A DNA stretch of 6,761 nucleotides from Rhodospirillales bacterium 47_12_T64 (GCA_002162915.1 MABB01000037.1:985-7745); one strand, 5' to 3'; numbered from the stretch's first letter, positions 1 to 5,637 are shown. The notes: generated from the sequence alone by a model not told the origin. Numbers and translations: made by a program.

Positions 1-2253
1 CTTGTTTTTGACCGAGAGGGGCCGGAAAATTTAGCCAAAGCTATTGAAAATATGGCACCTCAATTTGCCCCGGTGGATATACTTCCTCTCGCTGGAGCGA
101 CAGTTTTACGGTTATCCGCACCGGTAACTCAAGTGCCGCGCATGAGTAAGGATGAAAATACTTGGACTGTTGATATCCGCCGCCGCTCTCCTCTCCCTGT
201 CCAGGCAATTTCAAACGTGTTGGGTAAAGGAAAAGAAGGTCCTGAAGTCAAGTTTTTGGTCAAGTCAGTCAGTCGTCTTCTTTCTCTGTCTCATCCTGAA
301 CTTGGAGATCGATTGATTGTGGCTCCAATTGGGGAACCTAATCTCGGCTCAGCTAAAATTGACGAATTTCCTCAATTCAGAGCATTACCATCGTATCAGG
401 GGGTTGTGCTCCAACCAACAGCGGAAGGCTTGGTCGTGGCCTTAACACCTCGTGCTGTTGTCGTTCGCAGTCGCGATGAATTAATTGTATCTGATGATAC
501 GGCACGTTCTCTACCGCGTGGAGGAGAGAGTGCATCAATTCCGCCGATTAAGATGCTTGATCTTGAGGCTGACCGTCTTGGTTCGGATGAAGATTATCTA
601 AGAAATTTACAAGGACTTCAAAGAACTGTCGTCGAGACGACGGGGATCCAGCAAGGGCTTGCCCGGCTTGACCTTGCCCGCTTTTTCTTCTCCCATGGCC
701 GGATCGCTGAGGCGACGGGGATGTTAAATCTGATTGCTCAGGAAAATCGGCGCTTGAGTGACGATCCTGCTTTTAAGCTCCTTCTCGGTGCGAGCCAGTT
801 TTTGAGCGACAAGTTTGATGATGCTCAAAAAACACTCTCCAGTACTGCTCTTGCAGGGGAGTGGGAAGCGAATCTTTGGCAAGCTGCTCTCGCAGCATCA
901 GGGCAAGATTGGGGACCGGCGGCAATAGGATTCTCCGAGACCCTGCCTTTGATAGAGTCCTTTCCTTCAAACGTTCGAAATAAGCTCTTTTTGTTAGCTG
1001 CTGAAGCTGATTTACAAGTGGGAGACACAGGGGCCGCAAGCTTGCTACTGGGAAAAATATTATCCAGCGAACCCACTGAGTTTGAGACGGCTCAGGTTGA
1101 TTTTCTGGAAGGGCAACGCCTTCTGCAAGATGGTCAGCCGGAAGAGGCAAAGGCTATTTGGAAAGGGTTGAAGTACAATCGGCACAGGCCGACAAGTGCG
1201 AGGGCTCGTCATGCTTTGGCAAAGCTTGGGATTGAAGAGGGTACACTTACCCAGAAAGAGGGCATAGAGCAACTTGAGCAATTGAGGTTTGCATGGCGCG
1301 GGGACAAGTTTGAGTTCGCTATTTTGAGTGAATTGGGGGACCGTTATGCGGATGAACAAGATTTTCGAAAAAGTTTACATTCGTTGCGGCAGGCGGCTTC
1401 GTATTTTCCTCACTCTGAACGTGCCGATAATGTTGCAAGACGTATGAAGGAAATTTTTGAAGGAATGTACATTGACGACGGTGGTCGTCGTATTCCACCT
1501 CTGTCTTCGATTGCGCTCTATGAGGAGTTTAAAGAACTAACTCCTCTTGGAGAGAAGGGCGATATGATGATTGCAAAACTTGCTGATCGGCTGGTTGATG
1601 TCGATTTGCTGGAACAAGCTGGAAACTTGTTGGATGAACAGGTTGAGTTCCGTCTCGAAGGGGAAGAAAAAGCCCGCGTTGGTAATCGCCTGTCTTTGAT
1701 TCGTTTGTTAGAGGGTGATCCAGAAATGAGCCTTGCAGCCTTGGATAAGACCAATGTGGATAACTTATCTAAAGAGCTTACACAACAACGCTTGCATTTA
1801 CGTGCGCGTGCTTTGGCGGAACTCGACAAAAAAGACGAAGCGCTCCAGTTGATAGCATCTGATGAGAGCCTCGATGCGATACGTTTGAAATCTGACATAC
1901 TCTGGGATATGAGACGCTGGGATGACGCGGGTAAAATGCTTGGTAAACTTATTCCTGCCTCCCCTCCTGAAGGACGTCCTTTAAATGAAGAAGAAAGCCA
2001 GGGGGTTATAAACTTGGCTATTGCACAGACAATGGCGGGGGATAACGAAGGTTTGAAACTTCTGCGTGATAGTTACAAGACGATTATGAGTGATGGCCCT
2101 CAGGGCGATACTTTTAAGTTGCTTACCAGCAGTGTCGATAGCGGATCGGTGACATCAATTGCGGATGAATTGAAGCAAGTATCCCAAGTCCAGGCATTTA
2201 TGAAGCAGTATCGTGATCGCTTGAAGTCGAGCCCTTTAAGTAAAATCAATTAA
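1..2253 (+). CDS. Large TPR-repeat protein, 5' end missing
   Basis: The reading frame is open from base 1 to the TAA at 2251-2253. The first ATG, at 52, has no clear ribosome-binding site, and in-frame codons continue upstream of it, so the true start lies left of the window; at least 750 residues are visible. Numbering from the ATG at 52, roughly the first 160 residues look beta-rich and carry no repeats. From about residue 190 to 700 the protein is a run of amphipathic helix pairs of TPR type, with typical A/G/L spacing (for example LARFFFSHGRIAEATGML, then YADEQDFRKSLHSLRQA). No catalytic motif or membrane span is seen in the visible part; any signal peptide would lie upstream. TPR arrays serve as protein-protein scaffolds. 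The gene faces fliP tail to tail across 105 bp. My recollection is that Rhodospirillales keep a similar large TPR protein beside motility genes, which suggests a motility or envelope role, but the function is unknown. Confidence 0.8.
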   Translation, partial: LVFDREGPENLAKAIENMAPQFAPVDILPLAGATVLRLSAPVTQVPRMSKDENTWTVDIRRRSPLPVQAISNVLGKGKEGPEVKFLVKSVSRLLSLSHPELGDRLIVAPIGEPNLGSAKIDEFPQFRALPSYQGVVLQPTAEGLVVALTPRAVVVRSRDELIVSDDTARSLPRGGESASIPPIKMLDLEADRLGSDEDYLRNLQGLQRTVVETTGIQQGLARLDLARFFFSHGRIAEATGMLNLIAQENRRLSDDPAFKLLLGASQFLSDKFDDAQKTLSSTALAGEWEANLWQAALAASGQDWGPAAIGFSETLPLIESFPSNVRNKLFLLAAEADLQVGDTGAASLLLGKILSSEPTEFETAQVDFLEGQRLLQDGQPEEAKAIWKGLKYNRHRPTSARARHALAKLGIEEGTLTQKEGIEQLEQLRFAWRGDKFEFAILSELGDRYADEQDFRKSLHSLRQAASYFPHSERADNVARRMKEIFEGMYIDDGGRRIPPLSSIALYEEFKELTPLGEKGDMMIAKLADRLVDVDLLEQAGNLLDEQVEFRLEGEEKARVGNRLSLIRLLEGDPEMSLAALDKTNVDNLSKELTQQRLHLRARALAELDKKDEALQLIASDESLDAIRLKSDILWDMRRWDDAGKMLGKLIPASPPEGRPLNEEESQGVINLAIAQTMAGDNEGLKLLRDSYKTIMSDGPQGDTFKLLTSSVDSGSVTSIADELKQVSQVQAFMKQYRDRLKSSPLSKIN

Positions 2254-2358
2254 AAAGCGGAACTTGGGGACGCCTTATCAAGGGCGCAGGCATAACAGAC
2301 ACCAAATCATCTGGAATACAATTTTGAAGGTGCGCCAGATTGAATGTCTTAAAATTTC

Positions 2359-3111
2359 TTACCCGAAACTTCTTACGAGACTTCCCGCAATTAGATACCA
2401 CCCATCTACCATTACGAAGAAAATCAATTTAAACGGTAGGGATAACATTATGGGGGGTAACATCATCATCCCCATCGACATAAGGACGGATGCGACGACC
2501 ATATCAATTATAAGAAATGGTAAGAAGACTAAAAAGCCAATTTCAAAGGCGCGTCTGAGCTCGCTAATCATGAATGCTGGAATTAAAGCCCGTAGAGGTG
2601 TGGTTTCAGGACTGGTTACTTCTCCTGTATTTGCAAGGTCAAGGAACAGTCTAAGATCCTTTTCCCGTACATGATGAAGCATAAATTCACGTATTGGTGC
2701 TGTTCCTCTATCCCAGGCTTCTATTTCGTTAATTTCTTCTTCTACTAACGGCTTGAGAGCATCATTATATATTTTCTCCATTGTCGGGGTCATAATGAAG
2801 GCTGTGAGAAACAGGGCAAGGCTAATGAGAACGGTATTTGGCGGGGCCTGTTGAATTCCCATTGCAGTTCTGATGAAAGACAGAACGACGATTATTCTCG
2901 TGAAAGAAGTAACCATCATTAAGATAGCAGGCGCCAGACTGAGTATGGTCAATAATGCAAGCATTTGCAGTATACGACCGCTGCTTGAGCCAAGTATTTC
3001 GTTGTTCAGATCTAGAGTAAGTGCTTGAGACCAACTCGTTTGGGGGACCAAGATTACACAGATGGCAAGCAAACCAGGCCAGATAAAACTCTGCTTAAAT
3101 GTCCTAAACAT
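2359..3111 (-). CDS. fliP: Flagellar type III export gate protein FliP
   Basis: FliP is the five-copy inner-membrane subunit which, with FliQ and FliR, forms the channel through which rod, hook and filament proteins leave the cell. The 250-residue length is usual for the family. Residues 1-30 are a signal peptide (basic start, hydrophobic core at 9-22, likely cleavage after SQA at 28-30). The family core follows: a hydrophobic stretch at about 47-66, the conserved TSFTRIIVVLSFIRTAMG block just after it, QQAPPNTVLISLALFLTAF, a polar periplasmic middle, and C-terminal spans with FLPFLIIDMVVASVLMSMGM and LPFKLIFFVMVDGW. The ATG at 3111 follows GGGGA with a 10-nt spacer. It is the last gene of the leftward group, 53 bp after fliO, and that spacer could fold over its ribosome-binding site (see 3112-3164). 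No frame damage is seen. Confidence 0.98.
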   Translation of the reverse strand: MFRTFKQSFIWPGLLAICVILVPQTSWSQALTLDLNNEILGSSSGRILQMLALLTILSLAPAILMMVTSFTRIIVVLSFIRTAMGIQQAPPNTVLISLALFLTAFIMTPTMEKIYNDALKPLVEEEINEIEAWDRGTAPIREFMLHHVREKDLRLFLDLANTGEVTSPETTPLRALIPAFMISELRRAFEIGFLVFLPFLIIDMVVASVLMSMGMMMLPPIMLSLPFKLIFFVMVDGWYLIAGSLVRSFG

Positions 3112-3164
3112 GATACTTAATTCCCCTTTCTCGCACTGACAGATGCCTTCTCTGGGTTAGTATC
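3112..3164 (-). promoter_or_regulatory. fliO-fliP intercistronic hairpin covering fliP RBS
   Basis: Read on the - strand, the spacer begins directly after the fliO stop with GATACTAACCC (3164-3154) and ends directly before the fliP ATG with GGGGAATTAAGTATC (3126-3112). GATACT pairs perfectly with AGTATC. After one bulged A, AA pairs with TT, and after a two-base bulge CCC pairs with GGG of the fliP ribosome-binding site. A ribosome finishing fliO would melt the 5' arm, so the structure is suited to translational coupling of fliP to fliO. The complementarity is seen directly; the function is inferred. Confidence 0.4.
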
Positions 3165-3449
3165 TCAACCATTTTCAGAGGAATTAATGCAGGTGTTGGT
3201 GTCAATATGCAAATCTTGTGTTCCGCCAATGAGTAACAGATGTTCTTTGTCATCACACTGTATCAAAACCATTTTTCGGCGAGCATCCAATGGACGAACT
3301 TCTTTTATTTGCATTCTTTTTTTGCGATTGCCTGTAATCACAGGGCTTTGAGCAAACCCCAATCTTTTTGCGAGGTATGCGGCTGCAATGATCAAGCCAA
3401 TGATAAAGATGAGTGTGAGGATGAACTGCAGATAATTACCATAGTCCAT
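3165..3449 (-). CDS. fliO: Flagellar export assembly protein FliO
   Basis: FliO is a small bitopic membrane protein that helps assemble or stabilise the FliP ring of the flagellar export gate and is absent from the finished apparatus. This copy has 94 residues, at the short end of the family. A single membrane span lies at about residues 7-25 (FILTLIFIIGLIIAAAYLA), followed by a basic stop-transfer stretch (KRLG, then NRKKR). The short cytoplasmic domain carries the family pattern: a basic RRKMVLIQCDDKEHLLLIGG strand pair, in which a lysine/arginine turn is followed by LLLIGG. The ATG at 3449 lies 3 bp after the preceding stop codon, and GGGAAAAG upstream is a weak ribosome-binding site. Position directly before fliP is the usual arrangement and adds strong support to a family otherwise poorly conserved in sequence. 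Confidence 0.92.
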   Translation of the reverse strand: MDYGNYLQFILTLIFIIGLIIAAAYLAKRLGFAQSPVITGNRKKRMQIKEVRPLDARRKMVLIQCDDKEHLLLIGGTQDLHIDTNTCINSSENG

Positions 3450-3452
3450 AAG

Positions 3453-3800
3453 TTATCTTTTCCCGGGCGTGTTTGCCGAGGTGTAAGCTTTCGCAGCCCG
3501 GTTGTGAGATGTGGTTTCTTTTATCTCAACTCTTACTTTATCCAGGCTGGAGCCAATAGTAATTGTCAAATTGTCCAGTTCCTCTATGAGGCCAATTAAA
3601 TGGGGTCCAAGTTTTGATCGTTCAGATGGGGGTAATTTATTAATTTCCTGGCATAAAAAATCGGTAACTCTTGGCAAGTCTGACACATCGGAAACTTCAC
3701 CAGTCTTGGCCACGGAACTAGCGTTGGCAATCTGGATGGAAAGGGTCTGTAAGCTCTTTTCTAGCTCAGTAAATGATGTCATGCCTTGGTGTCGATTCAT
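3453..3800 (-). CDS. Uncharacterised small helical protein in the fliO-fliP operon
   Basis: I do not recognise this protein with confidence. From the ATG at 3800 it has 115 residues, is soluble and mostly helical, with no signal peptide, membrane span or cysteine cluster (one Cys only). Helices are suggested at about 10-30 (FTELEKSLQTLSIQIANAS), 42-56 (VTDFLCQEINKL) and 64-100 (SKLGPHLIGLIEELDNLTI onward), the last having heptad-like Leu/Ile spacing; a basic tail (NRAAKAYTSANTPGKR) ends the protein. Helical-hairpin shape and context resemble small FlgN/FliT-type export chaperones, but this is only an analogy. The start is uncertain: GTG at 3821, ATG at 3800 and ATG at 3782 are all in frame and none has a good ribosome-binding site. 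All three overlap the 3' end of the preceding gene (by 56, 35 or 17 bp), which points to translational coupling. fliO starts 3 bp after its stop. Confidence 0.75.
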   Translation of the reverse strand: MNRHQGMTSFTELEKSLQTLSIQIANASSVAKTGEVSDVSDLPRVTDFLCQEINKLPPSERSKLGPHLIGLIEELDNLTITIGSSLDKVRVEIKETTSHNRAAKAYTSANTPGKR

Positions 3801-4167
3801 CGTTTGGGAATTTTTGTTCACTATAGACGTAGTTTAAAATTGTTGCCACTGCGGTTAATGCTTCCAATGGTATCTCACTTTCTACGTCAACTGTAGTGAG
3901 AATTTCTGCAAGATCAGAATCAGCTCTTACCTTTACGCCTTGATCAAAAGCTATTTGTAGGATTTGTTCGGCAAGTTCTCCGGAACCTTTTGCGATTACT
4001 TTTGTTTTTCCAGAGGTATCTCGTTTTAATGCAATTGATAGCTGCGCCTGTTTTGAGCGTTCGGTTTTCCCATCATTTCCAGCGTCATCATCTTTCAAGT
4101 TCTGATCTGCTGTAATTAGTGAGGGATTGGATGATGATCTGGCAGAGGGGTTTTCAGTTGCCGTCAT
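3766..4167 (-). CDS. FlhB-like C-terminal domain protein (EscU/YscU/FlhB switch family)
   Basis: The 133-residue protein has a polar, probably disordered head (about 1-40) and then a domain matching the part of FlhB that follows its self-cleavage site: LSIALKRD (43-50), a helix in KVIAKGSGELAEQILQIAF (56-74), GVKVRADSDLAEIL (77-90) and EIPLEALTAVATILNYVY (98-115). In full-length FlhB this domain sits in the cytoplasm and switches export from hook to filament substrates. Here the four FlhB membrane spans and the NPTH cleavage motif are absent, so this is a free-standing domain like B. subtilis YlqH and the FlhX-type proteins, not FlhB itself. The ATG at 4167 has GGAGA at 7-nt spacing. It opens the group that continues into fliO and fliP, which supports an export-apparatus role. 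A complete flhB would be expected elsewhere, perhaps after fliR. Confidence 0.88.
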   Translation of the reverse strand: MTATENPSARSSSNPSLITADQNLKDDDAGNDGKTERSKQAQLSIALKRDTSGKTKVIAKGSGELAEQILQIAFDQGVKVRADSDLAEILTTVDVESEIPLEALTAVATILNYVYSEQKFPNDESTPRHDIIY

Positions 4168-4207
4168 CCCGCATTCTCCATAGCAGGTATAAACACAGGA
4201 TTTTGAC

Positions 4208-4223
4208 TCATTATACTTAATGA
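4208..4223 (-). promoter_or_regulatory. Possible promoter -10 for the flhB-like/fliO/fliP group
   Basis: On the - strand a perfect TATAAT (4215-4210) lies 42 bp ahead of the FlhB-like start codon, inside the 103-bp gap after csrA. No convincing -35 hexamer sits 16-18 bp upstream. The -10 is embedded in a perfect inverted repeat, TCATTA-AGTA-TAATGA (4223-4208), which could be an operator site or chance AT-rich symmetry. Confidence 0.3.
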
Positions 4224-4270
4224 AAAGTTACGAAAGGGGATATTTATCCGGTTTGTTATGATTTAAATAA

Positions 4271-4504
4271 TCATTCTTCGTGAGAAGAGGGATCGATATC
4301 CAGTCCAAGAACATCTATCGTCGCAGCGACTGCAGCTCTGTTTTCTTCTTGAATTCGTTCGTGGAGTTCCTGGCGCAGTACGGTTGCGTCTTCGGGAAAC
4401 GTGAAGCCAATTTTAACGGATTTACCGCGGACATCAACGACTTTGACCTCAATGTCGTTGTTAATGATTACTGATTCACCAATTTTCCGGGTTAGATATA
4501 ACAT
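4271..4504 (-). CDS. csrA: Translational regulator CsrA (RsmA)
   Basis: CsrA is a homodimeric RNA-binding protein that binds GGA motifs in mRNA leaders, usually blocking translation; motility genes are frequent targets. The ATG at 4504 is chosen because it gives the family N-terminus MLYLTRKIGESVII. A TTG 33 bp further upstream is in frame but has no ribosome-binding site and would add a non-conserved 11-residue leader. The product has 77 residues: the five-strand core (1-45), with the RNA-contact positions Leu4, Arg6 and Arg44 all present, the helix ELHERIQEEN, and a C-terminal extension (about AAVAATIDVLGLDIDPSSHEE) making it longer than the 61-residue E. coli protein. It is divergent from flgB and 103 bp ahead of the FlhB-like gene, so it may be transcribed with the fliO-fliP group. 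Its leader carries a probable binding site for CsrA itself. Confidence 0.97.
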   Translation of the reverse strand: MLYLTRKIGESVIINNDIEVKVVDVRGKSVKIGFTFPEDATVLRQELHERIQEENRAAVAATIDVLGLDIDPSSHEE

Positions 4505-4514
4505 CGTGGGCTTC

Positions 4515-4527
4515 GGACTCCCTGTCC
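4515..4527 (-). promoter_or_regulatory. CsrA-site hairpin over the csrA RBS
   Basis: On the - strand, GGAC-AGGGA-GTCC forms a perfect 4-bp stem with GGA in a 5-nt loop. The string ACAGGGAGT equals the CsrA SELEX consensus ACARGGAUGU with a single U missing. The loop contains the only recognisable ribosome-binding site of csrA (AGGGAG, 13 nt before the ATG at 4504). A second AGGGA overlaps the 5' arm. Bound CsrA would block its own translation, as is known for E. coli csrA. Confidence 0.6.
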
Positions 4528-4658
4528 CTGACGCCAAATGCTGACTTAAAGGATTTATATTAACTACTTGTTCTTGACGGATATTTATACTGGTATTTTT
4601 AAGGTAGGTCGAGCCAAACTTGTGAGTAAGGGGTATTTTTTACTAGATCTACAATTCA

Positions 4659-4693
4659 TTAACAGGTTATTAAGGCAATATCGATACTATAAT
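4659..4693 (+). promoter_or_regulatory. CtrA-like box and -10 of the flgB operon promoter
   Basis: TTAACAGGTTATTAA (4659-4673) fits the CtrA half-site pattern TTAA-N7-TTAA and reads equally in both directions. A perfect TATAAT follows at 4688-4693. The second half-site overlaps the place of a -35 hexamer (4665-4670 reads GGTTAT, a poor -35), which is the layout of CtrA-activated sigma-70-type promoters. Transcription would begin near 4700, giving a leader of about 35 nt to the TTG at 4735. CtrA itself is not in the window. Confidence 0.5.
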
Positions 4694-4713
4694 AATGGGT
4701 TAATGGATCTTTA

Positions 4714-4725
4714 CTTTGCGCAAAG
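4714..4725 (+). repeat. 12-bp perfect palindrome abutting the flgB RBS
   Basis: CTTTGCGCAAAG is a perfect palindrome in the flgB leader. It overlaps the first three bases of the AAGGA ribosome-binding site (4723-4727). As RNA it could form only a 4-bp stem with a GCGC loop; as DNA it is a symmetric site about 14-25 bp after the inferred transcription start. Confidence 0.4.
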
Positions 4726-4727
4726 GA
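4723..4727 (+). promoter_or_regulatory. RBS that fixes the flgB TTG start
   Basis: AAGGA lies 7 nt before TTG at 4735. No in-frame ATG or GTG gives a complete FlgB, so this ribosome-binding site decides the unusual start codon. Confidence 0.75.
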
Positions 4728-4734
4728 ACCTGAC

Positions 4735-5139
4735 TTGGCTGATAAGTTGAAAATTACAGATGTGCTTGCCAAAAAGATGGACTGGCTTACTCAACGCCAG
4801 GCTGTTTTGACAAAAAACATTGCTAATTCAGACACTCTGAATTACGTGCCTCTTGATTTGAAGGATAATCACTTCAAGTCATTGGTGGGCCGTTCTGCAC
4901 CTGTTATGGCACAGAAATCAACTCACGCAGGACATTTGTCGAGTAATCCTTTGCATGGAGGTAACCCTAAAGCGGCAAAGTCAAAGGACCTTTATGAAAC
5001 ATCGCCTTCGGGAAATTCTGTTGTTCTTGAAGAGCAGATGATTAAAATGTCCAAGACGCAATTAGATTATCAAGCGATGATACGTCTTTATAAAAAGCAT
5101 CAGGATATGTTTAAGATGGCGCTTCGAGGTCCAAGTTAA
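4735..5139 (+). CDS. flgB: Flagellar proximal rod protein FlgB
   Basis: FlgB is one of the proximal rod proteins of the basal-body drive shaft; it is exported through the FliPQR gate and assembles on FliE in the periplasm. The 134-residue product matches the family: an N-terminal amphipathic helix (about 5-27), the rod-protein motif NIANSDTLNYVPLD (28-41), a variable, poorly ordered centre (about 50-95) and a conserved C-terminal helix (NSVVLEEQMIKMSKTQLDYQ, then MIRLYKKHQDMFKMALRG). Like other rod proteins it has no cleaved signal peptide, as expected for type III export. The start is TTG, supported by AAGGA at 7-nt spacing and by the family-like MADKLKITDVL N-terminus. It is the first gene of the rightward operon, behind a CtrA-like promoter, and flgC follows after 58 bp. 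Confidence 0.97.
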   Translation: MADKLKITDVLAKKMDWLTQRQAVLTKNIANSDTLNYVPLDLKDNHFKSLVGRSAPVMAQKSTHAGHLSSNPLHGGNPKAAKSKDLYETSPSGNSVVLEEQMIKMSKTQLDYQAMIRLYKKHQDMFKMALRGPS

Positions 5140-5179
5140 GTCCCGATGTTTCGGGTTTAAGTTCTGATGTTTTAGGTGA
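5138..5179 (+). repeat. Imperfect 21-bp tandem repeat with hairpin, flgB-flgC gap
   Basis: Units 5138-5158 and 5159-5179 agree at 15 of 21 positions (shared AAGT and GATGTTT cores). The first contains CCCGA-TGTT-TCGGG (5142-5155), a perfect 5-bp stem with a 4-nt loop, beginning 3 nt after the flgB stop codon. There is no T-run, so it is not a usual terminator; it may protect or tune the message between the two genes. Confidence 0.45.
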
Positions 5180-5197
5180 TTTCCGGGAAGGTTCACG

Positions 5198-5608
5198 ATG
5201 TCCGATCTATATAAGTCAATGCAAGTCTCTGCTTCTGGGATGAGAGCCCAGGGAACGAGGTTACGTGTTATTTCGGAAAATATCGCGAACGCTGATTCTC
5301 TTTCTCAGGAAGCTGGAGGCGCTCCATATCGCCGTAAAATGGTATCTTTTGGGAATGAGCTTAACCGAGAGCTCGGCGTTGAAAAAGTCGTGGTACAAGA
5401 CATTCTCACTGATAAAAGTAACTTTAAACGAGAATATCTTCCGGGACACCCTGCTGCGGATGAGGAGGGGTATATTCTCCGTCCGAATGTGAATACTTTG
5501 ATAGAAATGACAGATATGCGTGAGGCTCAAAGGAGTTTTGAAGCGAATTTGCAAGCAATTCAGGCTTCAAAAAGCATGCTTCAGAAAACTTTGGAAATAC
5601 TACAATAG
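5198..5608 (+). CDS. flgC: Flagellar proximal rod protein FlgC
   Basis: FlgC is a proximal rod subunit that stacks with FlgB and FlgF between the FliE/MS-ring base and the distal rod protein FlgG. The 136-residue length is typical. Conserved parts are the N-terminal helix with MQVSASGMRAQGTRLRVISENIANADS (8-34, including the rod motif NIANADS at 28-34), the YRRKMVSF strand, a central EYLPGHPAADEEGYILRPNVNTLIEM stretch and the C-terminal helix MREAQRSFEANLQAIQASKS, which forms the coiled-coil D0 region. No signal peptide, as expected for a flagellar export substrate. The ATG at 5198 has GGAAGG at 6-nt spacing. fliE starts 29 bp after the stop, the usual flgB-flgC-fliE unit. Confidence 0.98.
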   Translation: MSDLYKSMQVSASGMRAQGTRLRVISENIANADSLSQEAGGAPYRRKMVSFGNELNRELGVEKVVVQDILTDKSNFKREYLPGHPAADEEGYILRPNVNTLIEMTDMREAQRSFEANLQAIQASKSMLQKTLEILQ

Positions 5609-5637
5609 TGGCCCCGCATATGAGAGGATTTTGAGAT

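Noticed and set aside
608..620. ACAAGGACTT inside the TPR gene resembling a CsrA site
   Set aside because: Internal to coding sequence, no stem and no nearby start codon; expected by chance.
773..1898. Several - strand open frames of 83-126 codons inside the TPR gene
   Set aside because: They overlap each other and a continuous 750-codon frame with clear repeat structure; no ribosome-binding sites or family features.
2254..2358. Possible bidirectional terminator between the TPR gene and fliP: a hairpin at 2271-2286 (CGCCTT/AAGGGCG with one wobble) and an ATCTGG/CCAGAT pair at 2309-2314 and 2335-2340
   Set aside because: Neither stem is followed by an adjacent T-run on either strand; the first has a wobble and the second a 20-nt loop. 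Termination here cannot be supported from sequence alone.
2264..2674. 136-codon + strand open frame
   Set aside because: It lies mostly antisense to fliP, which has full family conservation; the translation is low-complexity and basic with no recognisable pattern.
3240..3837. + strand open frames opposite fliO and the small helical protein
   Set aside because: They are shadows of the - strand genes, which have flagellar context and, for fliO, family features.
4258..4274. ATGATT-TAAAT-AATCAT inverted repeat at the csrA stop as a csrA terminator
   Set aside because: All-AT-rich weak stem overlapping the stop codon, with no following T-run; probably chance, and csrA may be read through into the next gene.
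4505..4537. Upstream TTG start for csrA adding MASGTGSPKPT
   Set aside because: CsrA proteins begin at the MLxLTRK motif, and the TTG has no ribosome-binding site.
4575..4591. TTGACG with TATACT as a + strand sigma-70 promoter
   Set aside because: The two hexamers are only about 6 bp apart; no partner at 16-18 bp for either.
4568..4750. 60-codon + strand frame in the csrA-flgB gap
   Set aside because: It spans the inferred promoter and overlaps the flgB start out of frame; composition is not protein-like.
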